From an uncultured bacterium (GTDB taxonomy: Bacteria > Patescibacteriota > Gracilibacteria > Absconditabacterales > Absconditicoccaceae), in NCBI GenBank assembly GCA_947170225.1, contig CAMVSQ010000002.1:27044-91043 (forward strand): a DNA stretch of 64,000 bases. The letters run 5' to 3'. The position numbers and the translations under genes were made by a program. The notes beneath the pieces were generated by a model, which was not told the DNA's origin, made no database searches, and saw nothing but the letters and a program-made list of their open reading frames with translations. Positions 56,986-64,000 of the stretch are shown here, one piece after another. Position 1 is the first letter of the stretch, and the number at the start of each line of letters is the position of its first letter.

Positions 56986-57624
56986 TTAATTTAAAATTAT
57001 TTTTTCAACGATTATTTTGGAATTTATTATATCATAATATATCTTATTATTGTGTTCATACTTTTGATAAATAGAATAACAAACACAATCTGCTAATTGT
57101 AGTCATTTCTCTTGTGGTGTTTCAATATGAAACTCAATATTTGGCCGATCAATATGTTTGTGTTCTAAGTATGATAGAAAATTTTCATTTAATGTCTTAC
57201 TTGTTTCTCTACGAGATGCTATAAATATAATTTTTTCATTATTAGGTAGTAACTTATTTGATATAATCATATCAATTAGAATATTAACAACCCGATTGTA
57301 AATAAAATGCTTACTTTCATGTAAATATAAATATGATTTTTGTTTATCTAAGATAAGACTCATTATTCTTATATCTTTTTCTGATAGTAATTTTAATAAT
57401 TTTGAAATTGTTTGTGGAGATTCTTTGAATGAATGGAAAATTCATGATTTAATTTTTATCTTTTTTCATTTTAACCATTGAAAAAATTTTTTTATCGTAT
57501 TATCGGTTATTTCTTTATTTTTTGAAAATAGAAATGTGATTACAAAATATTTGCTTGTACGATTTTTACCAAAATCAAATCCCAAATCTCAGCTTTCATC
57601 CATATAAATATATGTCATATTCAT
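56986..57624 (-). CDS. DUF3800 family protein
   Basis: 212 residues. Start MNMTYIYMDESGDLGF with the family's DESG acidic motif, then KYFVITFLF, a central helical part, and the C-terminal ETPQEKGLQLADCVCYSIYQ, where the LADxVxY aspartate is the second conserved acidic site. An RNase H-like fold has been proposed for the family. Structured RNAs of several classes are known beside such genes; here two tandem RNAs run convergently into its 3' end. Confidence 0.88.
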
Positions 57625-57703
57625 TACTAAAACTAAAATATCAAATATTTTATAATAAAAATTGTCAAAAAATCAATTGAATTTGTCAAAATTATTTTTG
57701 CGT

Positions 57704-57734
57704 AAAAAAAGAACCCTATGCAGGATTCCTTTTT
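57704..57734 (-). terminator. Intrinsic terminator after clpB
   Basis: On the minus strand GGAATCC/TGCATA/GGGTTCT with a TTTTTTT tract. Confidence 0.8.
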
Positions 57735-57753
57735 ATAATTATTTCAAATAAAA

Positions 57754-60345
57754 TTATTTCACAAACTTCAATTTCTCTCAATCAAGCTCAGCGGTAATAT
57801 TGTCATCATTATTTACTCTTCATTCAATAATTTCCATAGCTAATTCATCAAGGAGAATATTTTGGATGGCCCTCTTGAGTGGTCTAGCTCAAAATACTGG
57901 GTCGAGTCATCTTTTTGCGATGTAATTTCTCACATCATCGGAAATTTTCAATGTAATATTTTTCTCTTGTTTTACATGATCCACTACTCTACCAAGCTGG
58001 ATATCAACGATTTTATCCAGCATTTCTTGATTAATTGGGTTAAACAGAATAATATCATCAAGCCTATTTAAGAATTCTGGTCTGAAGTAAATTTGAAGGA
58101 TTGGCATAATGTCTTTTTCAAGATCTATTTTTGCATTTTTGCTTCAAGATAATTTCTCCATGATGACATTACTTCAGATGTTTGAAGTCATGATGATGAT
58201 TGTATTTTTGAAATCAACTGTCCTTCATTTTGAATCTGTAAGTCTTCAGTCATCTAGAAGTTGGAGTAATGTATTGAATACATCTGGATGAGCTTTTTCC
58301 ACTTCATCAAAAAGTATTACAGAATATGGTTTTCTCCTTACTGCTTCTGTTAATTCTCATCATTCTTCATATCAGACATATCATGGAGCTGCTCAAATCA
58401 ATCTTGATACCGTGAATTTTTCCTGATATTCAGACATATCAAGTCTAATCAATGCTTTTTCATCGTTGAATAGTAAGATTGCTAATTGTTTTGCTAATTC
58501 TGTCTTTCAGACTCAAGTTGGTCATAGAAACAAGAATGATCAGATTGGTCTATTTGGATCTTTGAGTCAGGCTCTAGATCTGCGGACTGCTCTGGAAACA
58601 GCAGAAACAGCTAAATCTTGACCAACCACTTTTGATCACAAAAATTCTTCAAGATTTGCTAATTTATCTTTTTCTGTCTGGATTAACTTTGAGATTGGGA
58701 TTCAAGTCCATTTAGAGATAATAGTAGCAATATCTTCTTCATCAACCATGTCTTTGATTACAATTTTTCATGAAGCTTTTGACTCCTGGATTTTTGATTC
58801 AATTTCTTGTAATTGTTTTTCTAAAGCTGGGATTTGTGAATATTTGATTTCAGCAGTTTTGTTGTAATCAGTCTGTTTTTCTGCCAAATCTGCTTCGTGA
58901 TGTAATTGTTTGATTTTTTCGTTAATTTCTTTGATTTGAACTAACATTTTTCTATCCTCTTCCCAATCTGATTTTTGAGCTGTATATTTTTCTTTTACAT
59001 CTGCTAATTTTTTGTCAATTTCAGCGATTCTATCTTCGTTCTTCTTTTTATTTTCAATAGAAAGTGCTTGTTTTTCAATTTCCAATTGAGAAATTTTTTT
59101 CTCCAATTTTACGATATTTTCTGGCACACTAGTCATTCACATTTTGGTACTAGCAGCAGCTTCATCTAGCAAATCAATAGCCTTGTCTGGTAATCTACGA
59201 TCTGGGATATATCTCATAGAAAGATCAACACAAGCTACAATAGCATCATCAGAAATTTTCACTCAATGATGTGTCTCGTATGTCTTTTTAATTCATCTCA
59301 AAATAGCTAGAGAATCTTCTTTATCTGGCTCATTTACCATTACTGGCTGAAATCTTCTTTCCAATGCTGCATCCTTTTCGATATATTTACGATATTCATT
59401 GATTGTAGTAGCTCACACTACTCTAATCTGTCACCTTGCAAGAGCTGGTTTTAGCATATTTCACATATCCATAGATCATTCAGTTTTTCATGCTCAGACT
59501 ACATTGTGTAATTCATCTATGAAAAGAATTATTTCTCAATCTGATTTCTCAACTTCTTTGAGGATTGCTTTGAGTCTTTCTTCAAAATCTCATCTGTACT
59601 TGCTTCAAGCCATCAGACTTCACATATCAAGTTCAATAATTCTCTTGTTTTTCAAAATATCTGGCACTTCTGATTTGATAATTTGCTGTGCAAGTAACTC
59701 AATAATAGCAGTTTTTCAAACTCAAGGATCTCAAATTAAAACAGGATTATTTTTTGTCCTACGAGACAAAATTTGGATGACTCTCCTAGTCTCCTCATCT
59801 CTTCAAATTACTGGATCAAGCTTTCATTCTTGAGCCAATTTTGTGATATCTTTTCAGTATTTTTCCAAAGCATCCATTGTATTTTCTGGATCTTGTGAAT
59901 TAATGTTTTCTCAGTTTCTCATCTCTAAAATTGTGTTAAAAAGTAAATCATAAGTAATATTTTCTCATGCTAAAATTTCTTGAATTCTGTTTTTTCACTT
60001 CATGATGGCAAGGAGCAAATGTTCAGTAGTCAGATATGAATCTTTCATCTCTGCCATAATTTTTTCTGCATCAATGAGTGTCCTATTTAGTTCAGATGAA
60101 ATTCAAATCTGGTATTCTCACTGAACTTTTGGTAATTTTCAAATCTCATTGAGTGTATAAGTCCTGATTTTATGTTCATCTTTTTGTAATTTTCTCAAAA
60201 TAGCAGAGATAAATCAGTCCGACTGCTCTATCATAGCTAAAAAAAGATGTGGTAAATCAATCTGACTATTTTTTTGACTTACTGCATACTCATTGGCATA
60301 TTGTATAGCTTCTCAAGCTTTTTGTGTGTATTTCTCAAAATTCAT
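57754..60345 (-). CDS. clpB: Protein disaggregase ClpB
   Basis: 863 residues. N-domain, first AAA module ([36 protein letters not shown], arginine finger ALERRFQPV), a coiled-coil M-domain (residues about 405-525), then the second AAA module ([37 protein letters not shown]) and [15 protein letters not shown]. The M-domain marks ClpB rather than ClpA or ClpC, so it works with Hsp70 and not ClpP. Confidence 0.96.
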
Positions 60346-60354
60346 AATAAAAAT

Positions 60355-60381
60355 ATAGCACCTAAATAAAACTGGTGCTAT
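60355..60381 (-). promoter_or_regulatory. Hairpin with U tract just before the clpB start
   Basis: ATAGCACC/GGTGCTAT (8 base pairs, loop of 11) followed by ATTTTTATT and the clpB ATG nine bases later. May terminate the upstream gene, act as an attenuator, or hide the clpB start as a thermometer. Confidence 0.5.
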
Positions 60382-60432
60382 GTTAATCAAAATTTTTTAT
60401 TTTGCAAGAGATTTTTTAAACAAAAATATGAA

Positions 60433-61266
60433 TTAATTTTCCACAATTTGCAATTCACAGCCATAAATTTCACTCATTTTTTGGACTACTGCTAAAGTCT
60501 TGTATCTAGGATCTTGCTGATTTGCATAATATCGTTTGTGCGGATAAAAAATGATTATTTTATTCAAATTATTGTAATTTTGAAATATTTCTGAATGAGT
60601 GGCAAAAATCACTTTTGTATTTCATTGTTTGATATTTCGTCGTGATTTATCTTTTTGATTTTGGGTATTTGTAGAAAGAAGTGTATCAACTCAAGGCTGT
60701 TTTCTAAATTCATCATCTGTGGAATTTATCAATGTCCGCAAATCTGGAAAGATGATCAAAGTTTGTCAGTTCGTAATCAATTGTCATTCTGAGCGAAGCG
60801 CTGTGCTCGGCTCAAGCGAAGCGAGTCTCATCTTCAGCGGTGTTAGCAGAGAAGAATCTATTTTAGGATGATTTACTAGATTCTTCTTTTTATTTCACTC
60901 CACTCAGAATGATATGTCATCTTTAAACTTTATTTTCTTTTTTCAAATTTTTCTTTCGATTAGTTTATTAATTTCTTGTGGCAAAAAATATTTCATTGCA
61001 TTGTAATAGGGGCAATATCGCTCATAAACTATATAATTTATGAATTGGATAGTTTCTTTTGAAATTAAATTTTTTTCAATGAGTTGAAATTTGGACTCTG
61101 GTTCGCGAATTTCATAAACATATTGTTCAAAAAATGAAATTTCATCACCAAGCGATAAATAATAATCTTCTCAAAACAAAAAAAGATCTCATGCTTTCAA
61201 TTTTCATGGGATTTTCCAAATTTTGTCCGATCAAGCATATTTTGTGAATCAATATATGTATGTCAT
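60433..61266 (-). CDS. PriA-like protein, truncated, with repeat-encoded insert
   Basis: 277 residues against about 700 for PriA. The N-terminal part matches the PriA DNA-binding region (SKETIQFINYIVYERYCPYY, NAMKYFLPQEI). The rest matches part of the helicase (GQTLIIFPDLRTLI, KVIFATHSEIFQNYNNL, DPRYKTLAVVQKM). The Walker A region is missing and about 42 residues (roughly 118-160) are encoded by a palindromic repeat. DEEH is replaced by YPHK, so no ATPase. Probably a decayed or repurposed PriA relative. Confidence 0.7.
60783..60912. repeat. Long palindromic repeat translated in frame inside the PriA-like gene
   Basis: Ends GTCATTCTGAG and CTCAGAATGAT, inner AGAAGAATCTA / TAGATTCTTCT, and the middle segment shared with the 22.7-kb copy (GACTCGCTTCGCTTG). 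The host frame stays open through it under code 25. Confidence 0.82.
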
Positions 61267-61333
61267 GTTTATGATATATATTTTTGTAAAATTTTTTCAA
61301 GTTTTAGAATATTGAAACATTTTTTACAAAGTA

Positions 61334-61361
61334 TTGACATTCACTATTTTATCTATATAAT
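61334..61361 (+). promoter_or_regulatory. Strong predicted promoter
   Basis: TTGACA, 16-base spacer, TATAAT: both boxes consensus. Confidence 0.8.
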
Positions 61362-61395
61362 ATACCAAGTATAAACAAATAAAAATCATAACAAA

Positions 61396-61932
61396 ATGAA
61401 AAAAACAAAATTTTTTTTCTTGTTCATCATATGGATGATGGTGACAAGTGGGCTTTATGCCCAGTCTCAAGTATTCATTATCGATGATGATGAATATGAA
61501 GAAGCTAGCGAAATGAATCAAGAAATTGTGGTAGACAGTGCAACAGTTGAAACTGTGGAGCAAAACAAAGACATCCCAATGACCGTTAAGACATGGGACA
61601 ATCTTGAACAAAAATTGAAAGACGAGGTAATCCGCCTTTCAAAACAAGACTTAAAGAGAAAGGTATCATCCAAAAGCAACATTGCTTGGATCTACCAAAT
61701 ATCTCAAGTTCCAACATCAAGTGGTTTTCAGACGATTTATCTTTCGATTTTGAAAGATGAAATGTACGGATTCTTTTTGTCCAAAGAGAATCCAAACAAT
61801 GTCGAGCAAGTTTGCGAATGCTACCTAGATTTGACTGAAATTTCCGCTGGCAAAAAAACTACCGACGATCCAAATTCATTTGGAGAAGCAAAACCCACAG
61901 GTAGAGATAGAAATATCCAAACTCTGTGGTAA
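61396..61932 (+). CDS. Secreted protein without TGA codons
   Basis: 178 residues. Signal peptide ending SGLYAQ, then an acidic stretch (IIDDDEYEEAS) and a mixed domain with a single CEC pair. Ends GRDRNIQTLW. All glycines are GGN and base use is richer in G+C than the neighbours, unlike native genes. Signal peptide and -AQ site are Bacteroidetes-like in style. No family recognised. Its C-terminus resembles that of the next gene. Confidence 0.75.
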   Translation: MKKTKFFFLFIIWMMVTSGLYAQSQVFIIDDDEYEEASEMNQEIVVDSATVETVEQNKDIPMTVKTWDNLEQKLKDEVIRLSKQDLKRKVSSKSNIAWIYQISQVPTSSGFQTIYLSILKDEMYGFFLSKENPNNVEQVCECYLDLTEISAGKKTTDDPNSFGEAKPTGRDRNIQTLW

Positions 61933-61936
61933 TCCC

Positions 61937-61966
61937 AAAGTCCCTTGTTTCAAGGGGCTTTTTTAT
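61937..61966 (+). terminator. Intrinsic terminator
   Basis: AAGTCCCTTG/TTT/CAAGGGGCTT followed by TTTT. Confidence 0.85.
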
Positions 61967-62014
61967 TTGAAAAATTATCGTAATTTTGTTATGCAATATT
62001 ATATAAAATATGTG

Positions 62015-62042
62015 TTGACTTATTATACAAAAAATATATAAT
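62015..62042 (+). promoter_or_regulatory. Strong predicted promoter
   Basis: TTGACT, 16-base spacer, TATAAT. Confidence 0.75.
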
Positions 62043-62082
62043 TATTGTATAAAAATAAAAACGACAATAAAATCCATATAAA

Positions 62083-62793
62083 ATGAAAAAAAATTTATCG
62101 CTCGCTATTGCCACGATAGTGATGATGGCCACCCTCATGCTTCAAGGGTGCAATAATGAAGCAAATCCTGCTGAGGAAAGGATAGCTGCGGCCGAAGAAA
62201 GAATCGCCGAAGCCGAAGAAAGAACTGCTGAAGCATCCAAAAGGATGGCTGAAGTTATGGAATCTATGATTCCTCGGTCAATTACTGATCGAGGAAGTGG
62301 GGCAACTGTCGGCTGGGGTTCTTTAAGCCCAGAAGAGAGGGCTGAAATCATAGCCATTGGGAAGAATCATCCCTATGGTGGAGTTATACGCCCTGAACCC
62401 CCTATTAAGGAGATGACATTTATCCTCTATTTAGAGGATGTGCCATCTGCTGCACCAAAACAAAGTCTCATAGAGTACACTTATGAGACTGATGGGGGTG
62501 TAGGTACCAATAGAATTTTGGTACAAGGGCATTTTGAAAGTATCAGCTCGATATCAAGTATCCCAGATGTGCTCAACAACAACTCTTGTTGTATCTTCTA
62601 CGGAGGATGTATCAAAGAGTATGAATGCTCTACTCCACTTCCCCTGTCTGAAAAATGCTCACCTTGCGAGCAAAAAAAGCCTAAATGCAAGCAGTGCCAA
62701 CAAGGTGTTGGTACTGGAAAAAAGACAGCAGATGGAATCCAGTCCAATGTAAAATCCAATGGAAAAGATCGAGAGATAATTTCTATTTGGTAG
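62083..62793 (+). CDS. Lipoprotein without TGA codons, Cys-rich C-terminus
   Basis: 236 residues. Lipobox LQGC at about 20-23 (lipidated Cys). A short heptad-like Ala/Glu repeat follows (EERIAAAEERIAEAEER, residues 31-60), then a beta-rich part and a cysteine cluster (CCIFYGGC, CSPCEQKKPKCKQC) that may bind metal or form disulphides. Ends GKDREIISIW, like the preceding gene. About 19 glycines, none TGA. Origin by transfer from a standard-code bacterium is likely. Confidence 0.75.
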   Translation: MKKNLSLAIATIVMMATLMLQGCNNEANPAEERIAAAEERIAEAEERTAEASKRMAEVMESMIPRSITDRGSGATVGWGSLSPEERAEIIAIGKNHPYGGVIRPEPPIKEMTFILYLEDVPSAAPKQSLIEYTYETDGGVGTNRILVQGHFESISSISSIPDVLNNNSCCIFYGGCIKEYECSTPLPLSEKCSPCEQKKPKCKQCQQGVGTGKKTADGIQSNVKSNGKDREIISIW

Positions 62794-62807
62794 TACAAAA
62801 CCCTTTT

Positions 62808-62836
62808 AAGCTCCAGGTTTATCTTGGGGCTTTTAT
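62808..62836 (+). terminator. Intrinsic terminator
   Basis: AAGCTCC/GGGGCTT stem (one G-T pair) followed by TTATT. Confidence 0.7.
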
Positions 62837-62858
62837 TATAATTTTTTAGCAATATTGC

Positions 62859-62886
62859 TTGACATTTTTTGTAAATTATTTATAAT
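62859..62886 (+). promoter_or_regulatory. Strong predicted promoter
   Basis: TTGACA, 16-base spacer, TATAAT: the third consensus promoter in a row in this region. Confidence 0.8.
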
Positions 62887-62928
62887 CACCGTTGTAAGAA
62901 AATTTTATTTTTTCATATAAATTTGGAT

Positions 62929-64000
62929 ATGGAGAAATTGAAAAACAACATCGATATAAAAAAATATAATTTCTGAAAAATAAAATCAATTGTAGTAGCG
63001 TTATGATTGGCTCTTGGCGTTTCAAATTTTTCTTATTCACAAGAAAATAATTTAAATAAGATGGACAACATAGAACAAACAAACGAAAAAGATAGAGGTA
63101 ATATAGAAAAATACAAAATTAATGTAGAAAAAAGAAATTATAATATCGTACAATATACTAGCGAAACTTTGGATGAATTTACAAATAGGTTGAAAAATCA
63201 ATTTTTTTATGAGATGAAAAGCGAAAATAATTTGATTTCGGAACAAATAGAAGATATAAAATATATTTTGGAAAATAAATTTGGTAAAAAAAACCATTTG
63301 AATGATCCAATAAAGATAATACAATTGGCATTAAAAGAAATTTCCACAATGGAAAAATATGCGTGACTTAATATATATACTGACAAATTTTCTGGAGAGT
63401 TTGATATGAATTTTATCAATGCTTATGGATTTGTACAAATTGCAAATAATATAAATTGTAATTGGGATTTGACTGGGAAAAGTTGAGTATTAATTTTGCA
63501 AAATATTTTGGATGATTTGAACAGAAACTTTGATTATAGTAAAAATAATATGGATAATAAAGTAGATAAAAAAATGACAATTGAAAAAACTGATGAAATA
63601 ATTGTAAATAAAGAAGACAAAAGTGTTCCAAATGTGCAAAATAAAGAAAAAACTCTGGATGAAATGACAGCTTTGACAAATAATTTATCTTTGGATAGAT
63701 TAAATTGAGTAAATTATCAAGAAGTTTTGGATATGGTAGAGTGAATTAGAGACGAATGACTAAAACATGCTGTAATGGACTGTCTCGTGAAAAATGATGT
63801 AATCTGAGCACAAAAACTTTTGGGAATGGATATAAATTGTGATAAAAATAAATATCCAAATTATGTCGCAAGCAAAAAATTGGGGAAAAGAGAATTAAAC
63901 TTGATGAAAAAATACTGACAAACTCGTAAATATATGGATGCTGGAGAAATTTTGGAGCTTATGGAAAGGATAGAAAATGCTTATGAAATCGAAAATTATG
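62929..64000 (+). CDS. Exported protein, 3' end beyond the window
   Basis: At least 357 residues. N-terminus with a basic region and hydrophobic signal (SIVVALGLALGVSNFSYSQ) after 19 residues, then a Lys/Asn/Glu-rich helical protein. Uses TGA for many glycines, including two in the signal peptide, so it is native, unlike the two preceding genes. No family recognised; the C-terminus is outside the window. Confidence 0.72.

Noticed and set aside
1..64000. Widespread frameshifts or pseudogenes from in-frame TGA
   Set aside because: The TGAs fall on conserved glycines and frames are otherwise intact, so recoding explains them.
1..64000. Transposase, integrase or prophage genes
   Set aside because: None recognised in any frame; the repeats appear non-autonomous.

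Overview
The window comes from a bacterium that reads TGA as glycine (genetic code 25), as known for the candidate phyla Gracilibacteria (BD1-5) and Absconditabacteria (SR1). With the standard code almost every gene is cut into pieces. With TGA as glycine they become continuous, and the TGAs fall on invariant glycines of GyrB, ClpP, MurA, RecJ and others. The DNA is very AT-rich, most starts lack a Shine-Dalgarno sequence, and the best promoters are TTGACA/TATAAT-like with a 16-base spacer. All CDS below were read with TGA = Gly and stops TAA/TAG only.

Layout. 1-5.3 kb: gyrB 3' end, UPF0489 protein, murA, and a 2-oxoacid:ferredoxin oxidoreductase pair. 5.4-18.5 kb: a surface-polysaccharide locus (flippase, kinase-like protein, sugar nucleotidyltransferase-HAD fusion, NAD-dependent epimerase, three glycosyltransferases, hexapeptide acyltransferase, cytidylyltransferase-like protein, 1200-residue GT-C-like membrane protein). 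18.5-31.4 kb: hisS, small acetyltransferases and DUF1643, lysS, a pilin-like protein, clpP, a Cys/His-rich mini-protein, recJ, a structured ncRNA, and an alaS that ends before the editing motifs. 31.4-40 kb: a membrane protein with a PP2C-like N-terminus, a WecG/TagA-type transferase, an amidase-SpoIID fusion, a free-standing DnaE-type PHP domain, and a UvrD/PcrA helicase. 40-49.8 kb: a protein with a C-terminus like a diversity-generating-retroelement variable region, a HAD hydrolase, RhuM-Fic, YraN, an S41 protease, ferredoxin, an ECF sigma factor, HU with a structured leader, tRNA-Leu, a methyltransferase and a second Fic protein. 49.8-57.6 kb: a defence island with a RecD-like helicase, an apparent type II restriction-modification set with controller protein and two methyltransferases, and two tandem structured RNAs running into a DUF3800 gene. 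57.7-64 kb: clpB, a PriA-like remnant carrying a translated palindromic repeat, and three secreted proteins, two of which contain no TGA glycine codons.

Points most worth a second look: (i) the two tandem RNAs beside DUF3800, whose closing stems show compensatory changes; (ii) the DGR-like variable region with no reverse transcriptase in view; (iii) a dispersed palindromic element found between genes and also in frame inside two proteins, as in Rickettsia palindromic elements; (iv) the shortened AlaRS and the stand-alone PHP domain.
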